From assembly GCA_900163555.1 (NCBI GenBank), contig FUHX01000079.1:108770-172769 (forward strand): a DNA stretch of 64,000 bases, written 5' to 3'. The notes under the pieces are model-generated. The model was not told the origin of the DNA. It was given only the letters and a program-made list of their open reading frames with translations, and ran no database searches. The position numbers and the translations under genes were made by a program. Origin of the DNA: Actinomycetales bacterium JB111. Lineage in GTDB: Bacteria; Actinomycetota; Actinomycetes; Actinomycetales; Actinomycetaceae. Numbering within the stretch: position 1 is the first letter of the stretch; every line of letters starts with the position of its first letter. Shown here piece after piece: positions 43,198 through 52,272 of the stretch.

Positions 43198-44135
43198 CTC
43201 CCGCCGCACGCCTCCAGGCTCTCCGCGCGCTCGCCGGGACCCGGCTGACCAAGGGGCACGGCACCGAGAACGACTTCGTGCTCGTGGACGACCCGGACGG
43301 CCAGATCGTGCTCACGGCCGAGGTCGTGGCGGCGCTCGCCGACCGGCGCGGGGGCATCGGCGGCGACGGCGTCATCCGGGCCGTGCGGACCGTGAACGCC
43401 GGCGACCCGGACGCGGCCCGCGTGCTGGCCGAGGAGCCCGGGGCTGAGTGGTTCATGGACTACCGCAACGCCGACGGGTCGCTCGCCGAGATGTGCGGCA
43501 ACGGCGTTCGCGTCTTCGTCGACCACCTCATCGACCGCGGCCACCTCGTGCTCGACGAGGGCGGGTCGATCCTCGTCGCCACGCGCGGCGGGGCACGTCG
43601 GGTGCGCAAGGACGGCGGTGACTACGCGGTCGAGATGGGCCGCTTCGTCCTCCCGGGCGGCGAACGGGCGGTGGCGGACGGGGCGGACGTCGCCGTCGTC
43701 GTAACGGGACTGGACGGGACCCGCGCCGGTCTGCGCGTGACCATGCCCAACCCGCACACCGTCGTCGCGCTGCCCTCCCTGGCGGAGCTCGAGGCGGCCG
43801 AGCTGAGGCTCGGGACCGTCGACTACGCGCCCGTGCCCGAGGACGGCACGAACCTCGAGCTCGTGGTGCCCGGGCCGGAGGAGGTCGGGCAGCGCGGGGA
43901 GCGGCTCGGCACGATCACCATGCGAGTGCTCGAGCGCGGCGTGGGCGAGACCCGCTCGTGCGGGACCGGCTGCTGCGCGGCCGCCGTGGCGGTGCGCGCG
44001 TGGGCGGGGTCCGGCGCACCGGACGCCTGGCGCGTGCACGTGCCAGGCGGCGAGGTCCGGGTGGACGTCGCGGCCGGCGGCGAGGTCACGCTCACCGGCC
44101 CGGCGGTGCTCCTCGGGGACGTCACGCTGCGCTGA
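43194..44135 (+). CDS. dapF: diaminopimelate epimerase
   Basis: Interconverts LL- and meso-diaminopimelate for lysine and peptidoglycan. It has 313 aa with the two catalytic Cys at 101 (EMCGNGVR) and 256 (RSCGTGCC) and the N-terminal KGHGTENDFVLV. It is coupled to miaA by ATGA and possibly has its own promoter. Confidence 0.96.
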   Translation: MTPAARLQALRALAGTRLTKGHGTENDFVLVDDPDGQIVLTAEVVAALADRRGGIGGDGVIRAVRTVNAGDPDAARVLAEEPGAEWFMDYRNADGSLAEMCGNGVRVFVDHLIDRGHLVLDEGGSILVATRGGARRVRKDGGDYAVEMGRFVLPGGERAVADGADVAVVVTGLDGTRAGLRVTMPNPHTVVALPSLAELEAAELRLGTVDYAPVPEDGTNLELVVPGPEEVGQRGERLGTITMRVLERGVGETRSCGTGCCAAAVAVRAWAGSGAPDAWRVHVPGGEVRVDVAAGGEVTLTGPAVLLGDVTLR

Positions 44136-44170
44136 CATCGCCCGGTGCTGAGTCCGGGCCCGGATCCGTC

Positions 44171-44782
44171 CTACCGGCCGGTGACGACGAGGACCCGGAA
44201 GCCCTTCGCGCTCGCGATGCGGTCGACGGACCACCCGCGGTCCTCGGCGAGCCACCGGTGCAGCGAGTCCGCGCCGAGGTTCTTGCCCACCACGAGGTGG
44301 GCGAGGGCGCCCGGGGCGAGGCGGGGGAGCCAGAGGTCGAGCAGGTCGTGCAGTGCCTGCTTGCCGACGCGGACGGGCGGGTTGGACCAGATGGCGTCCA
44401 CCCGCCCGTCCGGGCCGAGGTGAGCGAGCGCGTCGTCGGGCGTGAGGGTGGTGACCGACAGCCCCGCCGACGCCGCGTTCTCGGCCGTGAGGTCCAGGGC
44501 GCGCGGGTTGACGTCGACCGCGAGGACCTCCGCGCCCGGCGCTGCGGCCGCGAGGGCGAGGGAGATCGGTCCCCAGCCGCACCCGAGGTCGAGGAGTGTG
44601 CCGCGCGCGGGCGGGTCCGGAACCTCGTCCAGCAGGATCGCGGTGGCCTTGTCGAGGCCACCGGCCGAGAACACGGAGCCCGCCGTGACGACGTCCCGCT
44701 CGGTGCCCCGCAGGGTGACGGTGCGGCTGCGCCGGTTCTCCGGTGCCGAGGGATCCGGGGAGAAGTAGTGCGCGCCGTCCAC
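44171..44782 (-). CDS. class I SAM-dependent methyltransferase, RsmC/RlmG-like
   Basis: About 203 aa with the SAM-binding LDLGCGWGPI and the NPP motif as WSNPPVRVGK, characteristic of the MTS family that methylates guanines in rRNA. HYFSPDPSAP at the start is also typical of the actinobacterial members. GTG 44782 is chosen because TACCGT ends 7 nt upstream; a longer form from GTG 44809 is possible. It converges on dapF and diverges from hflX. An rRNA target is likely. Confidence 0.82.
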   Translation of the reverse strand: MDGAHYFSPDPSAPENRRSRTVTLRGTERDVVTAGSVFSAGGLDKATAILLDEVPDPPARGTLLDLGCGWGPISLALAAAAPGAEVLAVDVNPRALDLTAENAASAGLSVTTLTPDDALAHLGPDGRVDAIWSNPPVRVGKQALHDLLDLWLPRLAPGALAHLVVGKNLGADSLHRWLAEDRGWSVDRIASAKGFRVLVVTGR

Positions 44783-44789
44783 AGCCCGA

Positions 44790-44795
44790 ACGGTA
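44790..44795 (-). promoter_or_regulatory. leaderless -10 for the methyltransferase gene
   Basis: On the minus strand TACCGT (44795-44790) ends 7 nt before GTG 44782. Confidence 0.45.
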
Positions 44796-44883
44796 CCGGC
44801 CCGATCCACAGCCCTCGGCGAAAACGCTTGGGGCGGACGCGCGAACCGTGGGAGGATTCCACGATCAGTCTTCGAAGGGACCC

Positions 44884-46368
44884 ATGACCAACACCCGCAT
44901 CGCCGGCGACGAGCCGGACGACGTCATCGCCCGCATCCTCTCCCGCAGCGGCACGGCCCTGCAGGAGGGTGAGTACGAGGGCACGGGGGACGACGGCGAG
45001 CAGCTCGACCGGGAGGACCGCGCGGCCCTGCGGCGCGTCGACAGCCTGTCGACCGAGCTCGAGGACGTCACCGAGGTCGAGTACCGGCGCATCCGGCTCG
45101 AACGCGTCGTCCTCGTCGGTCTCGTCACGTCCGGCACCACCGCGGAGGCCGAGGTCTCCCTGCGCGAGCTCGCGGCGCTCGCGGAGACGGCCGGATCGGC
45201 GGTCCTCGACGGACTCATCCAGCGTCGGGCGACCCCTGACCCGGCCACCTACCTCGGCTCCGGCAAGGCGAAGGAGCTCCGGGACATCGTCGCGGCGAAC
45301 GGGGCCGACACGGTCGTCGTCGACTCCGAGCTCGCGCCCTCCCAGCGGCGCGGGCTCGAGGACGTCGTCGGCGTGAAGGTGGTCGACCGGACCGCGCTGA
45401 TCCTCGACATCTTTGCGCAGCACGCGAAGTCCCGGGAGGGCAAGGCGCAGGTCGAGCTCGCCCAGCTCGAGTACCTGCTGCCGCGACTGCGCGGGTGGGG
45501 CGAGTCGATGTCCCGGCAGGCCGGCGGCCGCGTCGCCGCCGGCGCGGGAATCGGCTCCCGCGGGCCCGGTGAGACCCAGATCGAGCTGGACCGGCGCCGG
45601 ATCCGCACGCGGATGGCGAAGCTTCGCCGCCAGATCGCCGGGCTGGCGCCGGCGCGGGAGACCAAGCGGCTGACCCGCCGTCGCCGCCACACGCCGTCGG
45701 TCGCCATCGTCGGCTACACGAACGCCGGCAAGTCCTCGCTGCTCAACCGGCTCACGTCCGCGGGCGTCCTCGTGCAGAACCAGCTGTTCGCCACCCTGGA
45801 CCCGACCGTCCGTCGTGCGGAGACGCCCGAGGGGCGCGAGTACACGCTGACGGACACGGTCGGCTTCGTCCGCCGACTGCCCACGCAGCTCGTCGAGGCC
45901 TTCCGCTCCACGCTCGAGGAGGCCGGCCAGGCCGACCTCATCCTGCACGTCGTCGACGCCTCCCACCCGGACCCGGTCGGCCAGGTGGAGGCGGTGCACG
46001 CCGTCCTCGCCGACGTCGACGGGGCGTCCGACGTCCGGGAGCTCATCGTCCTCAACAAGGCCGATCGGGCGGGCGAGGCCGAGCTGATGGCGCTGCGCAC
46101 CCGGTTCCCGGGCGCGGTCACCGTCTCCGCGTTCACCGGGGAGGGCATCGACGAGCTCACCCACGCGATCGAGCGGGACCTCAACGAGGCCGCGCCGATC
46201 GGCGAGGAGATCAGCGTCGTCGTGCCCTACGACCGCGGGGACCTCGTCTCGCGCGCCCACGCCGACGGCAAGGTCCTCTCCGAGGAGTTCGGGCCGGACG
46301 GGACGGAGCTCCGCGCGATCGTCGATCCGGCCCTCGCGGCCGATCTGCGCCTCGTGGCGCTGCCGTGA
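44884..46368 (+). CDS. hflX: GTPase HflX
   Basis: A ribosome-splitting GTPase of the stress response. The 494 aa have the N-terminal HflX domain (VVLVGL, GLIQRRATPDPATYLGSGKA), the linker GSRGPGETQIELDRR and a G domain with G1 GYTNAGKSS, G3 DTVGF and G4 NKAD. An RBS-like GAAGGG precedes ATG 44884. The stop overlaps the next start as GTGA. Confidence 0.95.
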   Translation: MTNTRIAGDEPDDVIARILSRSGTALQEGEYEGTGDDGEQLDREDRAALRRVDSLSTELEDVTEVEYRRIRLERVVLVGLVTSGTTAEAEVSLRELAALAETAGSAVLDGLIQRRATPDPATYLGSGKAKELRDIVAANGADTVVVDSELAPSQRRGLEDVVGVKVVDRTALILDIFAQHAKSREGKAQVELAQLEYLLPRLRGWGESMSRQAGGRVAAGAGIGSRGPGETQIELDRRRIRTRMAKLRRQIAGLAPARETKRLTRRRRHTPSVAIVGYTNAGKSSLLNRLTSAGVLVQNQLFATLDPTVRRAETPEGREYTLTDTVGFVRRLPTQLVEAFRSTLEEAGQADLILHVVDASHPDPVGQVEAVHAVLADVDGASDVRELIVLNKADRAGEAELMALRTRFPGAVTVSAFTGEGIDELTHAIERDLNEAAPIGEEISVVVPYDRGDLVSRAHADGKVLSEEFGPDGTELRAIVDPALAADLRLVALP

Positions 46369-48386
46369 CCGAGGAGGCCGAGAGCGGGGACGCCGAGGCG
46401 GCGCTGACGATCCTCGACACCGTCATCGCCGCCCGCGGCGGTTCCGCGCGCGAGGGCCAGCGCGAGATGGTGCGGGAGGTGGCCCGGACCGTCGAGGACG
46501 GCGGCCGCCTGCTCGTCCAGGCCGGCACGGGGACGGGGAAGTCCTTCGGCTACCTCGCGCCCGTCATGGCGCGGGCCGTGGCGTCGGGGGAGAGGGCCGT
46601 CATCTCGACGGCGACCCTCAACCTCCAGCGCCAGGTGCTCGCGAAGGACGCGCCCGAGGTGGCCGCGGTGGTGCGCGAGAGCCTCGGCCGCGAGCCCGAC
46701 GTCGCCCTGCTCAAGGGCTGGCACAACTACGTCTGCAAGCACAAGGTCTCCGGCGGGTACCCGGCCGAGGAGGAGCCCACGCTGCTCTCCGCACCCGGCG
46801 CGGCGTCCGCCGCGACGTCGAGCGCGCTCGGCGCCGGCGCGGGCCAGGGAGCGCGCGGCCCGCTCGGCGAGCAGGTCATGCGCGCCCGCGAGTTCGCCGA
46901 GTCGACCGAGACCGGGGACCGCGACGAGCTCATGCCCGGGGTCTCGGAACGCGCCTGGCGCCAGGTCTCGGTCACCAAGCTCGAGTGCCTCGGCCGCAGC
47001 TGCCCCCAGCGTGACGAGTGCTTCGCGGTGGCCGCCCGGGAGCGGGCGGGCGTCGCCGACGTCGTCATCACCAACCACGCGATGCTCGGCATCGCCGCGA
47101 CCGGTTCCCCGGGCGTGCTCCCGGAGCACGACGTCATCGTCGTCGACGAGGCCCACGAGCTCGCGGGCCGTCTGCGCGCGCAGGGGACGGTCGAGCTGAG
47201 CGTCGCCGCCGTGGAACGGATCGCGCGCGTGGTCCGCGCCGAGGGCGGCGCGGCCGAGGAGCTCACCCGTTCGGCGGGCGACCTGCGCGGAGCCGTCGAC
47301 GCCCTACCCGCCGGACGGTTGCCGAACGGCCCGGACGAGGTGCTCTCCGGGGTGATCTCGCTCGTCGGGTCGGCGGCCACCGAGGCGGCGAGGTCCCTGG
47401 GCGACAAGGCCTCCGGCACCGAGGCGTCTGGAGGCAAGGCGGCCGCGAAGTCCGCCGCCGTGGTGCTCGCGGAGATCTGCGGGTCGATGAACTCCGGGGG
47501 AGTGGCCGCGCGGGCAGACGTCATGTGGTGCGACCGCGGGCGCGACGACCTCGACCCGCCCCGGCTCCACCTCGCCCCGATCGAGGTGGCCGATCGCGCG
47601 GCGGCGCACCTGTGGGCCGACCGCGCGGTCGTCGGCACCTCCGCGACGCTCGCCCTCGGCGGCGAGTTCGCGCCGGTGGCCGCCCAGCTCGGCCTCGGCG
47701 GCCCGACGGCGTACCGGGGTATCGACGTCGGCTCGCCCTTCGACTACGGCACCCAGGCGATCCTCTACACGCCGAGCCACCTGCCGCCGCCCGGGCGTGA
47801 CGGGACGGCCGGCGCCGCGCGGGACGAGCTGACCGAGCTCGTCGAGGCCTCCGGCGGTGGGGCGCTCGGCCTGTTCTCCTCCCGCCGCGCCGCCGAGGAG
47901 GCGGCGGAGCACGTGCGCGCGGCCACCGGGCTGCGCGTGCTGTGCCAGGGCGAGGACTCGATCCCCGCGCTCGTCGCCGAGTTCGCCGAGGACGAGGACA
48001 GCTGCCTGTTCGGCACGCTCTCCCTCTGGCAGGGCGTGGACGTGCCCGGTCCGGCGAACCGGCTCGTCGTCATCGACCGGATCCCGTTCCCCCGGCCGGA
48101 CGACCCGGTCGCCCAGGCGCGGAGCGAGGTGGCGCAGAGGCGCGGGGGCAACGGGTTCATGTCCGTGTCCGCCTCGCACGCCGCCCTCCTCCTCGCGCAG
48201 GGGGTGGGACGGCTCGTGCGGTCCACCACCGACCGCGGGGTGGTCGCGGTCCTCGACTCGCGGGTCGTCAACGCCCGCTACGGCTCCTACCTGCGCGCGT
48301 CGCTCCCGCCGATGTGGCCGACCCGGGACGGCGCGGTCGTGCGGGCGGCCCTCCGCCGGCTCGCGCCGGCGACGAATCAGGTCTGA
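46365..48386 (+). CDS. dinG: DinG-type iron-sulfur ATP-dependent helicase
   Basis: A 673 aa superfamily 2 helicase of the XPD/DinG group with Walker A GTGTGKS (about 50), four Cys for a 4Fe-4S cluster (YVCKHK, then ECLGRSCPQRDEC), DEAH as VVDEAHEL and motif VI near QGVGRLVRS. It is predicted to unwind forked DNA or R-loops. It is translationally coupled to hflX. No SOS box is visible upstream. An Ala/Gly-rich insertion (about 140-165) lies between the first Cys and the others. Confidence 0.9.
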   Translation: MTEEAESGDAEAALTILDTVIAARGGSAREGQREMVREVARTVEDGGRLLVQAGTGTGKSFGYLAPVMARAVASGERAVISTATLNLQRQVLAKDAPEVAAVVRESLGREPDVALLKGWHNYVCKHKVSGGYPAEEEPTLLSAPGAASAATSSALGAGAGQGARGPLGEQVMRAREFAESTETGDRDELMPGVSERAWRQVSVTKLECLGRSCPQRDECFAVAARERAGVADVVITNHAMLGIAATGSPGVLPEHDVIVVDEAHELAGRLRAQGTVELSVAAVERIARVVRAEGGAAEELTRSAGDLRGAVDALPAGRLPNGPDEVLSGVISLVGSAATEAARSLGDKASGTEASGGKAAAKSAAVVLAEICGSMNSGGVAARADVMWCDRGRDDLDPPRLHLAPIEVADRAAAHLWADRAVVGTSATLALGGEFAPVAAQLGLGGPTAYRGIDVGSPFDYGTQAILYTPSHLPPPGRDGTAGAARDELTELVEASGGGALGLFSSRRAAEEAAEHVRAATGLRVLCQGEDSIPALVAEFAEDEDSCLFGTLSLWQGVDVPGPANRLVVIDRIPFPRPDDPVAQARSEVAQRRGGNGFMSVSASHAALLLAQGVGRLVRSTTDRGVVAVLDSRVVNARYGSYLRASLPPMWPTRDGAVVRAALRRLAPATNQV

Positions 48387-48461
48387 GCACACGATCCCAC
48401 GGGGGCGCGAGGCGCTCCGGCCGGTGGGGCGGACGGCCTCCCGAAAGGATCGCGGGGCGCG

Positions 48462-48467
48462 TAATCT
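48462..48467 (+). promoter_or_regulatory. -10 of ldh
   Basis: TAATCT is a good TANNNT match in the 131-nt gap before ldh. The leader of about 45 nt ends in GGAGGA (48509-48514). Confidence 0.5.
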
Positions 48468-48517
48468 TCGGGGTGAGGCCCGCACGACGATGCGCCCGAC
48501 GACGCACGGAGGACACT

Positions 48518-49588
48518 GTGACCACTTCCCCGCACACCGCCGAGCACCCCATCCCGGGGCACGAGCCCCACGAGAGTGACGCGCACGCCGCCGATCCCCG
48601 TGTGACGGCCCCGCTTCCCCGCAATCCCGCCGACGTGCCCCGGCGCGCGTCCCGGGTGGCCGTCGTCGGCGCCGGCGCGGTGGGCTCGGCCATCGCGTAC
48701 GCGATGCTGCTGCGCGGCTCCGCGCGCGAGGTCGTCCTGTTCGACATCAACGCGGACAAGGTCAACGCCGAGGTGCTCGACCTGGCCCACGGCATCTCGT
48801 TCACGCCGATGAGCTCGGTCGCGGGCGGGAACGACATCGGCGTGTGCGCGGACGTCGACGTCGTCGTCATCACCGCCGGGGCGAAGCAGAAGCCCGGCCA
48901 GTCGCGTCTCGACCTCGCGGGCGCCACGATCGACATCATGGAGAGCCTCGTCCCCCAGCTGGTCGAGGTGGCCCCGCATGCCGTCTTCCTCATGGTCGCC
49001 AACCCGGTCGACGTCGTCACCCAGGCGGCCCAGCAGATCGCCGGCCTCCCGGCCCACCAGTTCTTCGGCTCGGGCACCGTGCTCGACACCTCGCGCCTGC
49101 GGTACCTCGTGGCGCGGGAGGCCGACGTCGCGGTCCAGTCCGTCCATGCCTACATCGCAGGCGAGCATGGCGACTCCGAGGTGCCCATCTGGTCCTCCGC
49201 CACGATCGGTTCCATCCCGGTGCTCGAGTGGGACGCCACGGTCGGGACCGACGTCCTCGGCCCCGAGGGCCGCGGGCGCATCCAGCACGAGGTCGTCCAC
49301 GCCGCCGACACGATCATCCGCGGCAAGGGGGCGACGAACTACGCGATCGGGCTGTCGACCGCCCGCATCGTCGAGGCGATCCTGCGCGACGAGCGCCGCG
49401 TGCTGTCCGTCAGCACGCTCATGCCCGACGCCTACGGCGAGGGGCCGGTCTACATGTCGATGCCCACGATCATCGGGCGTGCGGGTGCGGAGGTGACCCT
49501 CACGCTCCAGGCGTCGGAGGTCGAGCGGCAGGCCCTCGCCTCCTCCGCGAGGTCGATCCGGAAGGTCGCGAGCAAGTTCGGATTCTGA
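48518..49588 (+). CDS. ldh: L-lactate dehydrogenase
   Basis: Reduces pyruvate to lactate with NADH. It has 356 aa, with VAVVGAGAVGSAIAYAM near 47, the substrate Arg region TVLDTSRLR and the catalytic His in GEHGDSEV. About 45 extra residues, acidic and His-rich, precede the NAD-binding fold compared with most LDHs. The GTG at 48518 is nonetheless the one placed after GGAGGA. The presence of ldh fits a facultatively fermentative actinobacterium. Confidence 0.93.
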   Translation: MTTSPHTAEHPIPGHEPHESDAHAADPRVTAPLPRNPADVPRRASRVAVVGAGAVGSAIAYAMLLRGSAREVVLFDINADKVNAEVLDLAHGISFTPMSSVAGGNDIGVCADVDVVVITAGAKQKPGQSRLDLAGATIDIMESLVPQLVEVAPHAVFLMVANPVDVVTQAAQQIAGLPAHQFFGSGTVLDTSRLRYLVAREADVAVQSVHAYIAGEHGDSEVPIWSSATIGSIPVLEWDATVGTDVLGPEGRGRIQHEVVHAADTIIRGKGATNYAIGLSTARIVEAILRDERRVLSVSTLMPDAYGEGPVYMSMPTIIGRAGAEVTLTLQASEVERQALASSARSIRKVASKFGF

Positions 49589-49659
49589 CCGAGCGAGGGC
49601 GGGCCTCCGGGGGACGGTGGATGTTGCCGCGGCCGGGCCGTCGGCGGAACGGTGGCCGT

Positions 49660-49681
49660 AGCCGCGGCTGTGACCGCGGCT
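49660..49681. terminator. hairpin between convergent ldh and lexA
   Basis: AGCCGCGG and CCGCGGCT form an 8-bp stem with a 6-nt loop, 4 nt from the lexA stop. It could end either transcript. Confidence 0.5.
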
Positions 49682-49685
49682 CCCG

Positions 49686-50450
49686 CTAGAGCGAGCGCAG
49701 GACCGCCACGACCTTGCCGAGGATCGTCGCCTCGTCACCGAGGATCGGCGCGAAGGACTCGTTGCGGGGGAGAAGCCACACGTGGCCGTCCTTGCGGGAG
49801 AGCACCTTCACGGTGGCCTCCCCGTCGATCATCGCGGCGACGATCTCGCCGTTCTCGGCGACGTTCTGCTGCCGGACGACCACGTGGTCGCCGTCGCAGA
49901 TCGCGGCGTCGATCATCGACTCGCCGACGACCGTGAGCATGAACAGCTCGCCGCTGCCCACGAGCTCGCGGGGGAGCGGGAGCGTGTCCTCGACGGCCTG
50001 GTCCGCGAGGATCGGTCCGCCGGCGGCGATCCGGCCGACGAGCGGCACCCACGCGGGTGCCTGGCCGCCGAGCCCCTCGCCGTCATGGACCGTGAGGACG
50101 GGACGGTCGCCCCCGCCGGCCGGGTGACCGGCCGCCCCGCCCGCACCGATCGGCGTCGGTGCGGACTCCTCGTGCGTGGACGGCTCCTGCACGGAGGACC
50201 CGAGGTCGACGACGTCGATCGCCCGGGGGAGCTTCGGGTCCCGACGGATGTAGCCCTTGTCGGTGAGCGCCTCGAGCTGGTGCTTGACGGACGACGGCGA
50301 GCCGAGACCGACGGCACCACCGATCTCGCGCAGGGACGGCGCGTAGCCCCGCTCGGCCACGGCCTCGCGCAGGAACTCGAGGACCTGCTGCTGGCGTGCG
50401 GTCAGCGCCGGTCGCTCGGCGTCCGGGCGTCCGGTCTCGCGTGTGGCCAT
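49686..50450 (-). CDS. lexA: SOS repressor LexA
   Basis: 254 aa with an N-terminal winged helix ([36 protein letters not shown]), the Ala143-Gly144 self-cleavage site ([10 protein letters not shown]) and the Ser178/Lys215 dyad ([15 protein letters not shown]). The linker between the domains (about 82-135) is unusually long and rich in Gly, Pro and Ala compared with E. coli LexA (202 aa). An ATG with GGAGGA upstream is clear. It diverges from the LysM gene across three LexA boxes. Confidence 0.97.
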   Translation of the reverse strand: MATRETGRPDAERPALTARQQQVLEFLREAVAERGYAPSLREIGGAVGLGSPSSVKHQLEALTDKGYIRRDPKLPRAIDVVDLGSSVQEPSTHEESAPTPIGAGGAAGHPAGGGDRPVLTVHDGEGLGGQAPAWVPLVGRIAAGGPILADQAVEDTLPLPRELVGSGELFMLTVVGESMIDAAICDGDHVVVRQQNVAENGEIVAAMIDGEATVKVLSRKDGHVWLLPRNESFAPILGDEATILGKVVAVLRSL

Positions 50451-50564
50451 GTCGGTCCTCCAGGTCGTGTCCGGCGCCGCGTCGGACGGGCCGTGTCGAA
50501 GCGTTGTCGGTGGTCTGCGATCAACTTGCTCGTGGTTGCAGCGTAGGGCGCGGCGGCGGACATC

Positions 50565-50580
50565 TCAAACATATGTTCGA
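50565..50580. promoter_or_regulatory. LexA box 1 (lexA side)
   Basis: TCAAAC-ATAT-GTTCGA, one mismatch to TCGAAC-N4-GTTCGA. It lies 115 nt from the lexA start and 118 nt from the LysM start. Confidence 0.85.
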
Positions 50581-50609
50581 CCGGAGTGTCGACTTCGTCC
50601 CCGGAGTGC

Positions 50610-50649
50610 TATACGCTGACGAACAGATGTTCGACGAACACGCGTTCGA
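50610..50649 (+). promoter_or_regulatory. LysM promoter with LexA boxes 2 and 3
   Basis: Box 2 ACGAAC-AGAT-GTTCGA (50619-50634) and box 3 ACGAAC-ACGC-GTTCGA (50634-50649) follow each other head to tail, sharing one base. The -10 (TATACG/TACGCT, 50610-50617) directly abuts box 2, with GTCGAC at 50588-50593 as a possible -35, so LexA would cover the start site. Confidence 0.88.
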
Positions 50650-50697
50650 GAACAGGAGGCCGCACCCGCGGCCCTGACGAGTGAAGGAGAGGACACC

Positions 50698-51330
50698 GTG
50701 AGCGCACTTCCCTTGGGCCAGATGCCGGTCCTGCCGCGCCGCCGTCCCCGTCTGCAGGTGGTCGGTCCCGACTTCGTGCCGGACTCGCCCCTCGAGGTCG
50801 ACGAGCCGCACGAGCACGCCCGCCCCGCCGCACCGCGGCGTCCCGAGCTCTCGTTGGTCGTGACCCAGCCCGCGCGCGTGGCGGTCCCCGCGGTCGCCTT
50901 CGCGCCGGAGCCGTACGTGCGGCCGGCCTCCCTGCCGGAGGTCGAGCTCGACCTCCCGGCACCCACCACTTCCCTCGGGCGGCCACAGGTCGCCGCCCGG
51001 GTCGCCCGAGGGAACTCGTCCGCCCGTGCGGCGGCCGCCCCGATGCGCCTGACCGCGCGAGGCCGCGTCGCCGTCGCGATCGCCGGGTTCGTCGCGGCCC
51101 TCGCGCTCGCCATCGGCGTCGGCCTTGTCACCGGGGCGATCGCCGGCGCGGGCGCGGAGCAGTCCGGCACGAGCGTCGTCGTCGCTCCCGGGGAGTCGCT
51201 CTGGTCGATCGCGAGCGCGCACGCCGCGGCCGGCGAGGACGTCCGGGACGTCGCCGCCGACATCGCCGCGATCAACGGGTTGACCTCCTCCACCGTGCAG
51301 GTCGGCCAGGAGATCCAGCTGCCCCGGTGA
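50698..51330 (+). CDS. SOS-induced LysM membrane protein (division control candidate)
   Basis: 210 aa with a Pro/Arg-rich cytoplasmic half (1-115), one membrane helix ([21 protein letters not shown], about 125-150) and a C-terminal LysM domain ([17 protein letters not shown]...[18 protein letters not shown]) facing the wall. Its place, divergent from lexA and before nrdR, and its layout match Rv2719c (ChiZ) of Mycobacterium and DivS of Corynebacterium, which delay division under SOS. GTG 50698 has GGAGAGGA upstream. The function is inferred from position. Confidence 0.85.
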   Translation: MSALPLGQMPVLPRRRPRLQVVGPDFVPDSPLEVDEPHEHARPAAPRRPELSLVVTQPARVAVPAVAFAPEPYVRPASLPEVELDLPAPTTSLGRPQVAARVARGNSSARAAAAPMRLTARGRVAVAIAGFVAALALAIGVGLVTGAIAGAGAEQSGTSVVVAPGESLWSIASAHAAAGEDVRDVAADIAAINGLTSSTVQVGQEIQLPR

Positions 51331-51364
51331 GATGGCGGTGCCCGCGCCTGGTTGGATAGGGCGC

Positions 51365-51937
51365 ATGCATTGTCCGTTCTGTCGCCACCCCGACTCGCGC
51401 GTCGTCGACTCGCGCACCGCGGACGACGGCGGCTCCATCCGCCGGCGTCGCCAGTGCCCGAACTGCCAGCGGCGCTTCAGCACCCTGGAGACCTCCTCTC
51501 TGCAGGTGGTCAAGCGCTCGGGCGTCGTCGAGCCGTTCAGCCGCGACAAGGTCGTGGGCGGCCTTCGCAAGGCAAGTCAGGGCCGACCGGTCTCCGACGA
51601 CGACCTCGCGCGGCTCGCGCAGCAGGTCGAGGAGACGATCCGGGCTTCCGGTTCGTCGCAGGTCGAGGCCCACGACGTCGGTACGGCCATCCTCGATCCG
51701 CTGCGCGCGCTCGACGAGGTGGCCTACCTCAGGTACGCGTCCGTCTACTCGGCGTACGACTCGCTCGAGGACTTCGAGACCGCCATCGCCGGGCTGCGCG
51801 CCGACCGCGCGCGGCGCGAGTCAGAGGCGGGGAGCGAGGAGGGCGCCGGGTCGGACGCCGAGGCGTCACCGGGTGCCGGCCCCGATGACGACGGTTCCGC
51901 CGATCGCGTCGAGGCGAGCTCCGCGTCGGACGCCTGA
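51365..51937 (+). CDS. nrdR: transcriptional repressor NrdR
   Basis: A zinc-ribbon, ATP-cone repressor of ribonucleotide reductase genes. Zinc ligands are Cys3, Cys6, Cys31 and Cys34 (MHCPFC, CPNC), and the ATP cone follows ([23 protein letters not shown]). The 190 aa include a disordered acidic tail of about 40 residues beyond the usual end. ATG 51365 is the family start. No nrd structural genes lie in the window. Confidence 0.95.
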   Translation: MHCPFCRHPDSRVVDSRTADDGGSIRRRRQCPNCQRRFSTLETSSLQVVKRSGVVEPFSRDKVVGGLRKASQGRPVSDDDLARLAQQVEETIRASGSSQVEAHDVGTAILDPLRALDEVAYLRYASVYSAYDSLEDFETAIAGLRADRARRESEAGSEEGAGSDAEASPGAGPDDDGSADRVEASSASDA

Positions 51938-52077
51938 CCATGTCGGACGTGTGCCCGTGTCTGTCGCCAGACGGGGGCGTCGGCCCCGGTCCGGTCCCGC
52001 GCCGGCGTGCATCGCCCGGCCCGTGGACGGGTCGGGCTGTCGTGCAGCTCGCGGCCGCGCGATCCCACCCGGATTCG

Positions 52078-52100
52078 CCCCGCGGACCCTGTCCGCGGGG
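52078..52100 (+). terminator. hairpin in the nrdR-serA gap
   Basis: CCCCGCGGAC and GTCCGCGGGG form a perfect 10-bp stem with a 3-nt loop, 141 nt after nrdR. It may terminate nrdR transcription. Confidence 0.55.
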
Positions 52101-52125
52101 GAGTCCGGTTCGATACGCTGACACC

Positions 52126-52230
52126 ACCCGATGCAGCGCGCCGGGCGGCACTCAGCCGCGTCGGTGCAGCACCGGACACAGACGGCCGCCGGGGATGTCG
52201 GAGGGGAAGCCGACATCACCGGCGGCCGTC
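52126..52230 (+). ncRNA. candidate small RNA between nrdR and serA
   Basis: A -10-like TACGCT (52114-52119) would start a transcript near 52126 that ends in the 21-bp hairpin at 52181-52230, about 105 nt. There is no -35 and no convincing ORF (a 65-codon frame from 52131 runs on into serA antisense). The hairpin is also explained as the serA terminator, so this is speculative. Confidence 0.2.
52181..52230 (-). terminator. serA terminator
   Basis: A 21-bp stem with one mismatch (52181-52201 with 52210-52230) and an 8-nt loop, 43 nt beyond the serA stop. It could act in both directions. Confidence 0.75.
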
Positions 52231-52272
52231 GCCCGTGTCAGTGGGAGCCCGCCGGTGACAGCGGGCGGCGGG

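Noticed and set aside
51938..52272. Cobalamin riboswitch downstream of nrdR
   Set aside because: No B12-box core or GCCACTG-type element could be found on either strand, and no nrdJ follows.
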